Shown piece by piece: positions 1 through 6,610 of a DNA stretch of 15,367 nt. Every line of letters starts with the position of its first letter. Position 1 is the stretch's first letter. Source of the DNA: Acidimicrobiia bacterium (lineage in GTDB: Bacteria; Actinomycetota; Acidimicrobiia; Spongiisociales; JAHEDJ01). The notes under the pieces were generated by a model. That model had not been told where the DNA came from. It worked only from the letters and a program-made list of their open reading frames with translations, and ran no database searches. Location of the stretch: positions 1-15,367 of the forward strand of contig JAUVQS010000021.1 of assembly GCA_030598025.1 (NCBI GenBank), given 5' to 3'. The translations under genes and the position numbers were made by a program.

Positions 1-1041
1 CGTGGCGATCAAGAGACCACCGAACACGGTGATGCCGAGCACCGTAACGATGCCGAGCACGCGGTAGTAGAACATCACAGCGATTGCCACGAAGATCAAT
101 CCACCCACCCCGGCAATGAGACCGCCTTGTAGCGAGTCCGACCCGAGCGTGGCCGACACCTTCTTCACGTCGAGACGCTCGAACGCAATCGGCAATGAGC
201 CGTATCTCAGGACGACGGCCAGGTCCTCGGCCTCTGCCTGTGAGGTGACACTGATGGTGGCCGATCCGCCGCTGATGCCTTCGTCTGGCTCGACATTTGG
301 GGCGGAGATCACTTCGCCGTCAAGGACGATGGCGATCCGGCGCTGGGGCGTGCCGTAGATGGCCTGGCCGGCTTGCCTGGTCAACGACTCGAACAGGTCG
401 CCGCCCGTCGAGCTGAAATCCAGGCTGACCACCCACCGGTTTTGACTCGAATCGAAGTACGGTCGCGCCGTATCGACCTCTTCGCCCATCAACGAAGTCC
501 CGTCGACCAAGAGGATCTCGGCAAGGGTGCCGTCATCCTCATAGGAGGCGAGCCAGGCGGGCCCAGAGGGGTCATCTGTCACCGTCAACCCGGTCACCGG
601 ATCAAGGCCTGGAATCGTTGTGGTAGTCGTCGTGCTCGTCGAACCGTCCACCTCCGGCACAGTGGTGAGGTTGGTGAAGAGATCGTCGAAGCCCTTTTCG
701 GTGAGAACCGGGCGAAACGACAGCTGGCCGGTTTGTCCGATCACGTCGAGCGCTTGTTCCTGGTTCGTGACGCCGGGGAGTTGGATGAGGACGTTGCGGT
801 CACCCGAGACCTGGATCTCCGGTTCTTGAACGCCACCGATCGCTTCGATGCGTCTTCGCATCGTCTCTACGGCCTTGTCGAGGACGCCTTCGTCGGTTGC
901 CTCCGGAGCACGCAGGATGACGGACGTACCGCCCTGGAGGTCGAGGCCCAATTTGGGCGCCATGTCGTTGGCCAGCGTCAGCGCGAGGCCTCCCCAGGCG
1001 ATCGCCAGGATCGCCAGTAATGCAACGACGCGCCGCGACAT
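1..1041 (-). CDS. secD: Protein translocase subunit SecD (3' end outside window)
   Basis: SecD works with SecF and YajC in the cytoplasmic membrane, where proton motive force helps pull exported proteins off SecYEG. The 347 visible codons begin with ATG and an N-terminal membrane segment (about residues 4-24). Next comes the family motif LGLDLQGG (31-38), then the large extracytoplasmic domain with RRIEAIGG (63-70) and IVLDGEVISAPNV (near 238-250). The region YGSLPIAFERLDVKKVSATLGS precedes the second membrane segment (about 305-327), and the window ends in the third. Full-length SecD is usually about 550-620 residues, so roughly 40 percent is missing. A run of six threonines within a Ser/Thr stretch (about 135-144) interrupts the extracytoplasmic domain. 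The start overlaps the yajC stop (TGATG on the coding strand), so translation is probably coupled. secF is expected just beyond the left edge. Confidence 0.96.
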   Translation of the reverse strand, partial: MSRRVVALLAILAIAWGGLALTLANDMAPKLGLDLQGGTSVILRAPEATDEGVLDKAVETMRRRIEAIGGVQEPEIQVSGDRNVLIQLPGVTNQEQALDVIGQTGQLSFRPVLTEKGFDDLFTNLTTVPEVDGSTSTTTTTTIPGLDPVTGLTVTDDPSGPAWLASYEDDGTLAEILLVDGTSLMGEEVDTARPYFDSSQNRWVVSLDFSSTGGDLFESLTRQAGQAIYGTPQRRIAIVLDGEVISAPNVEPDEGISGGSATISVTSQAEAEDLAVVLRYGSLPIAFERLDVKKVSATLGSDSLQGGLIAGVGGLIFVAIAVMFYYRVLGIVTVLGITVFGGLLIAT

Positions 1042-1331
1042 CAGTCCTGATTGACCTTAGAGGCGATGGCTCGTCTGCTGAACTTGAGCGAGCCGTTCTC
1101 CACATCGAGAACGACCCCGTCCTCATCGATGCGACGGACGGTACCGAAGATACCGCCAACCGTCTGGACCGGATCGCCGATTTCGAGAGAATCGGAGAGC
1201 ACCTGCTGCTTTTTCACCCGGGAACGTTGCGGTCTAATGATCATCAGGTAGAAGACCACCCCGAGAAACAAGAACAGGACAATTGTAGGAATCGAGCTTG
1301 GTTGCGCTTCAGTAGCTTGGGCGAGGATCAC
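1041..1331 (-). CDS. yajC: Sec translocase accessory subunit YajC
   Basis: YajC is a small single-span membrane protein associated with SecDF. The product is about 96 residues. It has a short N-terminal segment, one hydrophobic helix (IVLFLFLGVVFYLMIIRPQ) ending in the characteristic IRPQ, and a basic then beta-rich cytoplasmic tail with EIGDPVQTVGGIFGTV, the hallmark of the family. I place the start at the GTG at 1331 because GGAG (1338-1341) lies six bases upstream. An in-frame GTG at 1343 would add four residues but has no visible ribosome binding site. The stop overlaps the secD start by one base. A GC-rich hairpin lies between this gene and tgt upstream, so transcription could be partly reset here. 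Confidence 0.93.
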   Translation of the reverse strand: MILAQATEAQPSSIPTIVLFLFLGVVFYLMIIRPQRSRVKKQQVLSDSLEIGDPVQTVGGIFGTVRRIDEDGVVLDVENGSLKFSRRAIASKVNQD

Positions 1332-1337
1332 GTTGCA

Positions 1338-1341
1338 CTCC
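1338..1341 (-). promoter_or_regulatory. Ribosome binding site deciding the yajC start
   Basis: GGAG on the minus strand lies six bases before the GTG at 1331. It sits inside the four-codon extension that the longer yajC reading frame would need, which favours the shorter start. Confidence 0.55.
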
Positions 1342-1350
1342 ACAAAGACG

Positions 1351-1366
1351 GCCCGCGGTCGCGGGC
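1351..1366 (-). terminator. GC-rich hairpin between tgt and yajC (possible weak terminator)
   Basis: The 16 bases form a near-perfect palindrome with 7-bp arms GCCCGCG/CGCGGGC and only GT between them; in practice this is a 6-bp stem with a 4-base loop. In the minus-strand transcript the stem is followed by CGTCTTTG, which has only three consecutive T, so it is a poor classical rho-independent terminator. It could attenuate read-through from queA-tgt into yajC-secD or protect mRNA ends. The stem is seen directly; the function is inferred. Confidence 0.4.
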
Positions 1367-1379
1367 TCCGGCCGAAATG

Positions 1380-2504
1380 CTAGCCACCGTATTCGATATC
1401 GGAAAACTTACGACGTCTTTGCATCGTCGCCCGGAACTCGGAGAACGACCCATCGACGATGGCCGACCTGGCTTCTCTCAGAAGGTCGAGCGTGAAGTGA
1501 AGATTGTGAATAGTCAGTAGCCGATGGGCGGTGAGTTCTCCGGTGACCACCAGATGTCGAAGATAGCCCCTGCTGTATCGCTGGCAAGTGGAGCATGCAC
1601 AATCGGGATGAATCGGCCCGCCGTCTTCGGTGTTCTCGGCCCGGCGAATGTTGAAATCGCCGTCTGTGGTCAGAACCTTGCCGTGGCGGGCCAGACGCGT
1701 CGGCCACACGCAGTCGAAGAGATCAGCTCCACGGTGGACGGCATCGAGCACTCCTTCGGCATCACCGAGCCCCATCACATACCGGATCTTGCCCTCCGGC
1801 AACTCAGCGATCGCCGCCTCGAGCGCCCGGTTTCTATCTGCCGGTGGCTCCCCAACCGACAAACCTCCGATCCCGAATCCGGGAAAGTCGAGTTCCGCCG
1901 TCGCCCTGGCACTCATCGCCCGCAACTCATCGTCTATTCCCCCCTGCACGATTCCAAAGAGCGCCTGGTCGCTCCGCGACTGTGCCTGCAACGCCCGCTC
2001 GGCCCAGCGGAGGCTGCGCTCCATGGCAGCTTTGACCTCAACTCGAGGAGCAGGCAAACCAATGCATTCATCCAGAACCATGGCGATATCGGGACCGAGT
2101 AGTTCCTGTATACGTACCGCTTCCTCGGGAGTCAGTCGCACAGGCGACCCGTCGTAGGTGGATCGGAATGAAGCACCGTCATCATCGATTTTCGGACCCA
2201 GCGAGAAGATCTGGTAGCCACCTGAGTCGGTCAGAATCGGGCCGTCCCAGGCCATAAAGCCGTGGAGTCCGCCGAGTCGGTCGATGACCTCTGCTCCGGG
2301 GCGAAGCATGAGGTGATATGTGTTGGCAAGAACCATCTGCGCTCCGACAGCATGGAGGTCGGGCGTATCGAGAGTCCTGACAGAGGCACGAGTGCCGACC
2401 GGCATGAAACCCGGAGTGGCGACCATGCCATGTGGAGTGGTGAGGGTCCCGGCTCGCGCCAACCCATCGCTGGACAAGATCGAGAACTGAACGGCCTCTT
2501 TCAT
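1380..2504 (-). CDS. tgt: Queuine/preQ1 tRNA-guanine transglycosylase
   Basis: Tgt exchanges guanine 34 in tRNAs with GUN anticodons (Asp, Asn, His, Tyr) for the queuosine precursor preQ1. The 374-residue product matches the usual bacterial length. Motifs include ANTYHLMLRPG (60-70), LTDSGG with Asp93 as general base, FGIVQGG (183-189), GFGIGGLSVGEP (209-220), and FDCVWPTRLARHG with the nucleophilic Asp264. The zinc ligands are all present: Cys302, Cys304 and Cys307 in DCACSTC, and His333. All key residues are intact, so it should be active. The ATG overlaps the queA stop by four bases (ATGA), and GGAGAGG lies just upstream inside queA, so tgt is translationally coupled to queA, the next enzyme of the pathway. 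Confidence 0.98.
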   Translation of the reverse strand: MKEAVQFSILSSDGLARAGTLTTPHGMVATPGFMPVGTRASVRTLDTPDLHAVGAQMVLANTYHLMLRPGAEVIDRLGGLHGFMAWDGPILTDSGGYQIFSLGPKIDDDGASFRSTYDGSPVRLTPEEAVRIQELLGPDIAMVLDECIGLPAPRVEVKAAMERSLRWAERALQAQSRSDQALFGIVQGGIDDELRAMSARATAELDFPGFGIGGLSVGEPPADRNRALEAAIAELPEGKIRYVMGLGDAEGVLDAVHRGADLFDCVWPTRLARHGKVLTTDGDFNIRRAENTEDGGPIHPDCACSTCQRYSRGYLRHLVVTGELTAHRLLTIHNLHFTLDLLREARSAIVDGSFSEFRATMQRRRKFSDIEYGG

Positions 2505-3526
2505 TGCCTCTCCACAGCTGCATACATGGCGTCGCCGAACGACAGAAAACGATACCCGCGCTCAAGGGCCGACTCGTACGCCGGCTTCCACCGCTCTCCG
2601 AGAACCGCCGCCAGCAACACCACCAGTGTTGAACCGGGCACGTGAAAATTGGTGATGAGTCCATCGATCGCACGAAAGCCATATCCAGGGCGAATGAAGA
2701 GGTCGGTTGGGCCCTCGAATGCCCTCATCCGCCCCTGGGCGTCGGCAGCCGACTCGAGTGAACGAACGACCGTCGTCCCGACCGCAACGACCCGGCCCCC
2801 GGCTCGACGGACCGAGGCGATCGCCTCACAAGTCTCTTCGGGAACCGTCACCTGCTCACTGTGAATCTGATGGTCTTCGATCTCATCGGTGGAAATCGGC
2901 CTGAAGGTGTCGAGGCCCACCTGAAGATCAACGTGGCGAAACCCGATGCCGCGCTCCTCGATCTCCGTCAGCAGACTCTGTGAGAAGTGCAGCCCGGCCG
3001 TCGGCGCAGCCGCCGAACCGACCTCGTCTGCAAACACCGTCTGGTACCGGTCGGGGTTCTCGAGAGGAGAATGGATGTATGGAGGAAGAGGAACATCGCC
3101 GATCTCCTCGATTAGGTCATCGAGTTCAGGCTCACTCACGCCCGGAAACTCAACGACACAGCGACCCTGGGCGGGCGCCTCAGTGACGATAGCTTCGAGC
3201 CCTCCTGAGAAAGCGATGGCGAGACCTGCGCGGATACGCCGGGCCGGACGCACAAGGGCGTCCCAACTCCCGTCCCCGCGGCGTGCCAGCAACAGAATCT
3301 CCACAGCACCGCCGGTCCCGGCCTTCGTTCCGTGAAGGCGAGCGGCCCGAACCTTCGTTCGGTTCACCACCAGCAGATCCCCTGGATCGAGCATTGCAGG
3401 AACATCTGAGAACCGGTGATCGCTCATGTCCCGGGTATCCAGGAGGCGCGCCGCATCTCTCGGCTCAATCGGAGTCTGAGCGATCGCCTCGTCGGGCAGG
3501 TCGTAGTAGAAATCGGCCGTCTTCAT
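2501..3526 (-). CDS. queA: S-adenosylmethionine:tRNA ribosyltransferase-isomerase QueA
   Basis: QueA moves the ribosyl group of S-adenosylmethionine onto preQ1-modified tRNA to make epoxyqueuosine, the step after Tgt. The product is 341 residues, normal for the family. It begins with YYDLPDEAIAQTP and RDAARLL (23-29), followed by GDLLVVNRTKVRAARLHG (49-66). The central signature AAAPTAGLHFS runs from about 172 to 182, then DLQVGLDTFRPI, HQIHSEQ (219-225) and GGRVVAVGTTVVRSLE (243-258). The C-terminal ITNFHVPGSTL (291-301) and YRFLSFGDAMYA are also present. The ATG start at the DFYYDLP N-terminus fits the family, although I see no strong ribosome binding site. The upstream spacer to ruvB carries the inverted heptamer repeat at 3544-3629. 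Confidence 0.97.
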   Translation of the reverse strand: MKTADFYYDLPDEAIAQTPIEPRDAARLLDTRDMSDHRFSDVPAMLDPGDLLVVNRTKVRAARLHGTKAGTGGAVEILLLARRGDGSWDALVRPARRIRAGLAIAFSGGLEAIVTEAPAQGRCVVEFPGVSEPELDDLIEEIGDVPLPPYIHSPLENPDRYQTVFADEVGSAAAPTAGLHFSQSLLTEIEERGIGFRHVDLQVGLDTFRPISTDEIEDHQIHSEQVTVPEETCEAIASVRRAGGRVVAVGTTVVRSLESAADAQGRMRAFEGPTDLFIRPGYGFRAIDGLITNFHVPGSTLVVLLAAVLGERWKPAYESALERGYRFLSFGDAMYAAVERQ

Positions 3527-3543
3527 GGAAAGCAGAGCTTAGA

Positions 3544-3629
3544 AGCCGTCAGCCATCAGCCTTGAGCCATCAGCAAAGAGTTACGCGCCGCGAGTCTGAG
3601 CGAAGGCTGAGGGCTAAGGGCTGAGGGCT
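3544..3629. repeat. Inverted heptamer-phased repeat between ruvB and queA
   Basis: The left arm (3544-3574) is a tandem run of 7-base units of the form AGCCNNN, most often AGCCATC or AGCCGTC. The right arm (about 3605-3629) is the opposite-strand counterpart with units GGCTGAG, GGCTAAG and GGCTGAG. The two 25-base arms (3544-3568 and 3605-3629) pair at 20 of 25 positions around a 36-base spacer. In the minus-strand transcript the structure begins a few bases after the ruvB stop and ends about 17 bases before the queA start. It could act as a terminator, an mRNA stabiliser or a dispersed REP-like element. The repeat is seen directly; its role is unknown. Confidence 0.75.
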
Positions 3630-3632
3630 CTT

Positions 3633-4664
3633 CTACGTTCCCGGTAACACCTGCTGAGGTGTCGCCGGTGGCTCCAGGCCCAGATGGGTGTAGGCGGAAC
3701 CGGTCGCAATACGCCCCCGCGGCGTGCGCTGAAGAAGGCCGATCTGGAGCAGGTACGGCTCGTAGGCATCTTCCACCGTCTCCGGTTCTTCCCCGACCGC
3801 GATGGCCAGCGTGGACAGACCGACGGGTCCGCCTCCAAACTTCTTGACTATTGAGGAGATGATCGCCCGATCGACCTTGTCTAGTCCCAGTTCGTCGACC
3901 TCGAATATCTCCAACGCTTTGAGGGTTGTCTGGTCGTCGACCACTCCGTCTGCTCTGGCGACGGCGTAGTCCCGTACTCGCGCCAACAATCGGTTGGCTA
4001 TCCGGGGTGTCCCCCGGCTACGTCGGGAAATGGTCTTCGCCCCGCCTTCGGTTATCTCAACCTCGAGAATTCCGGCCGAACGGGCGACGATCAATTGAAG
4101 CTCGGGGGGGTCGTAGTAGTCCAGCTTGTCGACGATGCCGAACCTGTCCCGTAGTGGCGCCGTGACCTTTCCCTTGCGGGTTGTCGCTCCGACGAGAGTG
4201 AATCGAGGCAGGTCGAGGCGGATCGACTGAGCAGACGGCCCCTTGCCGAGGATGATGTCGAGTTCGAAATCCTCCATCGCCGGATAGAGGACCTCTTCGA
4301 CGACTCTCGGCAAGCGATGGATCTCGTCGACAAAGAAGACATCACCACGGTCGAGGTTGGTGAGCATCGAGGCCAGGTCGCCCGGCCGTTCCAATGCCGG
4401 CCCGGAAGTGACACGCAGACGGGCCCCGAGTTCGTTGGCGAGAATCGTCGCCAGGGTCGTCTTGCCGAGTCCCGGCGGCCCGGATAGCAAAACATGGTCC
4501 AGGGGCTTGCCCAGATGAGCGGCGGCTTCAATGGAGATCCCCAGCCGTTCCTTGAGTTTCGACTGCCCGACGAAGTCTTCGAGGTGACGTGGTCTGAGAC
4601 TCAGCTCGTTGGCCTGCTCTTCTTCGCCGACCGGGTCGACCATGAGTATGCGCTCTTCTCTCAT
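3633..4664 (-). CDS. ruvB: Holliday junction branch migration ATPase RuvB
   Basis: RuvB forms the hexameric AAA+ motor rings that, with RuvA, drive branch migration of Holliday junctions in recombinational repair. The 343-residue product has LSLRPRHLEDFVGQ near the N-terminus and Walker A GPPGLGKTT (62-70). Walker B VDEIHRLP spans 112-119, sensor 1 VGATTRKG 158-165, and PLRDRFGI (170-177) carries the arginine finger. The C-terminal winged helix includes LLQRTPRGRIAT (310-321). The lysine in GATTRKG is a less usual residue in a segment that most often reads TRAG or TRTG, but no catalytic residue is lost. The ATG overlaps the ruvA stop by four bases (ATGA), which supports this start over an internal methionine at residue 8. 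Confidence 0.98.
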   Translation of the reverse strand: MREERILMVDPVGEEEQANELSLRPRHLEDFVGQSKLKERLGISIEAAAHLGKPLDHVLLSGPPGLGKTTLATILANELGARLRVTSGPALERPGDLASMLTNLDRGDVFFVDEIHRLPRVVEEVLYPAMEDFELDIILGKGPSAQSIRLDLPRFTLVGATTRKGKVTAPLRDRFGIVDKLDYYDPPELQLIVARSAGILEVEITEGGAKTISRRSRGTPRIANRLLARVRDYAVARADGVVDDQTTLKALEIFEVDELGLDKVDRAIISSIVKKFGGGPVGLSTLAIAVGEEPETVEDAYEPYLLQIGLLQRTPRGRIATGSAYTHLGLEPPATPQQVLPGT

Positions 4665-5236
4665 ACCTGCCGTCCCAACGCCTTCAGTGCCATCCTCAGC
4701 TGCTCCTCCAGAGGCGCATCGGTTGGGATCTCCGGGATGATCTCACGAATCTCAGCAGCTGCGTACCCCAGTCCTTCCAGCGCTTCCCGAATGCGACCCG
4801 ATCCGGATTCACCACCAAGGGAGACGACGTCCGCATCGACCAGCTTCGGCTTGAGGTCGAGCAGGATGCGCTGGGCGCTCCGTTTGCCGATGCCGGGAAC
4901 GACAGTCAACGCATCGATGTCCTCCCCTGTCACCGCTCGGTGGAGTTCCTCGACGCGCATGCTGCCGAGAATCGCCATTGCCACTTTGGGGCCGATGCCC
5001 GAGGTTGCCAACAGCAATCGGAACATGTCCCGTCCGGTCTCGTCCATGAAGCCGTAGAGAGTCATGGCGTCCTCACGGACGTGGAGATGTGTATGAAGCA
5101 CCATCTGCTCGCCCAGACTCGGAAGCGAACTCAGCGTCTGTGGAGTCACCGCGATCTCGTATCCCACTCCCCCAACATCCAAAGTCACGCCCTCGTTTCG
5201 GCGCGCCACGATTGTGCCTCTGAGACGGCCGATCAC
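4661..5236 (-). CDS. ruvA: Holliday junction DNA-binding protein RuvA
   Basis: RuvA binds the four-way junction as a tetramer and loads RuvB. The 191-residue product starts with the OB-fold domain (MIGRLRGTIVARR..GYEIAV), with LYGF at about 60-63. Two helix-hairpin-helix motifs follow, LLATSGIGPKVAMAIL (75-90) and LTVVPGIGKRSAQRIL (110-125). The C-terminal RuvB-binding domain (about 147-191) is separated by a Gly/Ser-rich linker (GGESGSG). Length and domain order are typical. It starts with GTG, and GTGA is shared with the ruvC stop; the ruvB start overlaps its own stop in the same way, so ruvC, ruvA and ruvB are translated as a coupled set. Confidence 0.97.
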   Translation of the reverse strand: MIGRLRGTIVARRNEGVTLDVGGVGYEIAVTPQTLSSLPSLGEQMVLHTHLHVREDAMTLYGFMDETGRDMFRLLLATSGIGPKVAMAILGSMRVEELHRAVTGEDIDALTVVPGIGKRSAQRILLDLKPKLVDADVVSLGGESGSGRIREALEGLGYAAAEIREIIPEIPTDAPLEEQLRMALKALGRQV

Positions 5237-5724
5237 GTCGATATCCTCGCCGCCAGACGGAATGCCTGAAGATGACAGAGTGCAACTGCGAGTGCATCGG
5301 CGGCATCGGCCGGTTTCGGGGACTCCGCCAAACCGAGACGTTGCGCCACCATCCGCTGAACCTGACCTTTGTCGGCTTTACCGAACCCGGCGACGGCCGA
5401 CTTCACCTGCGTCGGAGTGTATTCGTGAACGGGCAGACCGGCCGTCGCAGCCGCCAACAATGCGACTCCCGAGGCTCGACCCACCGCGATGGACGTTCTC
5501 AGGTTCTTGTTGGTGAATACCTGTTCGATTGCCATCACATCCGGGCGGTGCTCTTCGATGATCTGAGTAAGGTCTCGATGCAACTCGAGCAGGCGTTGTT
5601 CGATCGGGTCACCGGAAGCCGTCCGAATGACTCCAACCGCTCGAAGACGTGCCCCACCGCCAACCCTGTCGACGAGTCCGTAGCCGGTGGTGGTGAGTCC
5701 GGGATCGATCCCCAAAACGAACAT
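5233..5724 (-). CDS. ruvC: Crossover junction endodeoxyribonuclease RuvC
   Basis: RuvC is the dimeric RNase H-fold nuclease that cuts Holliday junctions symmetrically. The 163-residue product carries the four acidic catalytic residues at family spacing: Asp7 in VLGIDPG, Glu67 in AIEQVF, and Asp140 and Asp143 in PADAADALAVAL. FTNKNLRTSI follows Glu67 as usual. The ATG start gives MFVLGIDPGL, so no later start would keep the catalytic Asp7 context. I see no Shine-Dalgarno sequence before it, and a TAGGCT hexamer lies 8-13 bases upstream, which could mean a leaderless transcript. A LexA-box-like site overlaps the start codon. The upstream region is the palindromic repeat cluster separating ruvC from yebC. 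Confidence 0.97.
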   Translation of the reverse strand: MFVLGIDPGLTTTGYGLVDRVGGGARLRAVGVIRTASGDPIEQRLLELHRDLTQIIEEHRPDVMAIEQVFTNKNLRTSIAVGRASGVALLAAATAGLPVHEYTPTQVKSAVAGFGKADKGQVQRMVAQRLGLAESPKPADAADALAVALCHLQAFRLAARIST

Positions 5725-5731
5725 ATGTACG
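5718..5731. promoter_or_regulatory. Candidate LexA (SOS) box over the ruvC start codon
   Basis: On the plus strand this reads CGAAC-ATAT-GTACG. The Gram-positive/actinobacterial LexA box is CGAAC-N4-GTTCG, so the site matches with one mismatch and a correct 4-base spacer. LexA control of ruvCAB is known in mycobacteria. Here the site covers the ruvC ATG (5722-5724), which would suit a transcript starting at or just upstream of the start codon. The match is seen; regulation is inferred. Confidence 0.5.
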
Positions 5732-5739
5732 AGAGCCTA

Positions 5740-5754
5740 GGCGCCTACGGCGCC
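5740..5754. repeat. Short GC palindrome upstream of ruvC
   Basis: GGCGCC-TAC-GGCGCC forms a 6-bp stem with a 3-base loop about 15 bases upstream of the ruvC start. It lies between the ruvC start and the heptamer repeats, overlapping the region where a ruvC promoter spacer would be. Function unknown. Confidence 0.4.
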
Positions 5755-5849
5755 GTACTACGTATTTCGTATCACGTACAACGCCAGTACCTCGTCGTGG
5801 TACGTGATACGAGGTACGTAGTACGTGATACGAAATACGTAGTACGTGA
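5754..5849. repeat. Inverted heptamer-phased repeat cluster between yebC and ruvC
   Basis: The right part (5801-5849) is seven consecutive 7-base units all beginning TACG (TACGTGA, TACGAGG, TACGTAG, TACGTGA, TACGAAA, TACGTAG, TACGTGA). The left part (5754-5781) holds four units of the reverse form CGTANNN. As a result 5755-5779 and 5821-5845 are a perfect 25-base inverted repeat. The segment 5800-5824 is a direct copy of 5821-5845 with two differences, and GTACCTCGT (5787-5795) pairs with ACGAGGTAC (5809-5817). The cluster can fold into nested hairpins on either strand. It is not CRISPR: there are no unique spacers of uniform length. It resembles, in design only, the heptanucleotide STRR repeats known from cyanobacteria. 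Confidence 0.8.
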
Positions 5850-5874
5850 GTGAAACGCTCAGCGTTTCACTCAC
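5846..5874. terminator. 14-bp hairpin straddling the yebC stop codon
   Basis: GTGAGTGAAACGCT (5846-5859) and AGCGTTTCACTCAC (5861-5874) are perfect inverse complements separated by one base, giving a strong stem with a practical loop of 3-5 bases. The yebC stop codon (5867-5869) lies inside one arm. No T-run follows on the minus strand, so it is not a classical intrinsic terminator, but it is well placed to end or stabilise the pdxS-pdxT-yebC message. Confidence 0.5.
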
Positions 5875-6610
5875 TCAGCTCTGCCATCACCTCGTCGGGG
5901 ATGTCGAAGTTGGCAAAGACATCCTGGACATCGTCGAGATCCTCGAGAGCGTCGATCAGACGCAACACTTGGCGGGCGGTGTCTTTTCCGACGGGCACCG
6001 TCGTGCTCGGCAGTTGGGTGACGTCGGCGGATTCGATCGTCGCCCCCGACTGTTCGAGAGCTTCCTTCACCGTCGGCATGTCGGATGGCGCCGTGATGAC
6101 TTCGAAGCCTTCATCTGCCTCGCGCACATCTTCGGCACCGGCGTCGAGAGCGCCGAGCATCACCGACTCCTCATCTCCACCGGCGATGATGTAGCCCTTC
6201 TGCTCGAACAGATATCCAACTGATCCAGGCTCACCAAGACTCCCGTTGTTGCGGGTCATGGTTGACCGGACATCTGAAGTGGCGCGGTTGCGATTGTCGG
6301 TCAAGACGTGGATGTAGATGGCCACGCCCCCGGGGGCATACCCCTCGTACCAAACTTCGCTGAAGTCAACGGCGTCTGCACCTTCACCCGAACCACGCTT
6401 GACCGCCCGATCGATGTTGTCGTTCGGCATAGACGCCGCCTTCGCCTTGGCGATAGCAGTGGCCAGGGTGGGATTCATGGCTACATCGCCGCCGCCCTGC
6501 CGCGCCGCCGCTTCGATGCCTTTGGCCAGTTTGGCGAACGCCTTCCCCCGGGCGGCATCCTGCCGGCCCTTTCTGTGTTTGATGTTGGCCCATTTGGAAT
6601 GACCGGCCAT
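5867..6610 (-). CDS. yebC: YebC/TACO1 family protein
   Basis: This 247-residue protein has the full YebC signature: MAGHSKWANIKHRKG at the N-terminus, MPNDNIDRAVKRG (61-73), YEGYAPGGVAIYIHVLTDNRNR (88-109, conserved), and GSLGEPGSVGYLF. The family was first annotated as transcriptional regulators; more recent work links YebC/TACO1 proteins to translation of difficult, proline-rich stretches on the ribosome. The conserved core and normal length suggest a functional protein, but its exact role here cannot be read from sequence. The ATG overlaps the pdxT stop by one base (TGATG). Mycobacteria also place this gene next to pdxT. The stop codon is embedded in the 5846-5874 hairpin. Confidence 0.96.
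   Translation of the reverse strand: MAGHSKWANIKHRKGRQDAARGKAFAKLAKGIEAAARQGGGDVAMNPTLATAIAKAKAASMPNDNIDRAVKRGSGEGADAVDFSEVWYEGYAPGGVAIYIHVLTDNRNRATSDVRSTMTRNNGSLGEPGSVGYLFEQKGYIIAGGDEESVMLGALDAGAEDVREADEGFEVITAPSDMPTVKEALEQSGATIESADVTQLPSTTVPVGKDTARQVLRLIDALEDLDDVQDVFANFDIPDEVMAELSE

Noticed and set aside
373..1020. 215-codon plus-strand frame opposite secD
   Set aside because: The minus strand encodes clear SecD sequence through to the window edge; the plus frame is a shadow.
1332..1343. Upstream GTG start for yajC
   Set aside because: It lacks a ribosome binding site, whereas the GTG at 1331 has GGAG at a six-base spacing.
3527..3632. Possible preQ1 riboswitch before queA-tgt
   Set aside because: The spacer is occupied by the inverted heptamer repeat; I see no A-rich tail and small pseudoknot typical of preQ1-I, and these genes act after preQ1 synthesis and are less often controlled that way.
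4170..4200. Lysine in the RuvB sensor segment GATTRKG as a sign of an inactive RuvB
   Set aside because: Walker A, Walker B, sensor threonines and the PLRDRFG segment are intact; the position is variable in the family.
5754..5849. Possible CRISPR array
   Set aside because: Units are 7 bases, contiguous and inverted rather than direct repeats of about 28-37 bases separated by unique spacers, and no cas genes are nearby.
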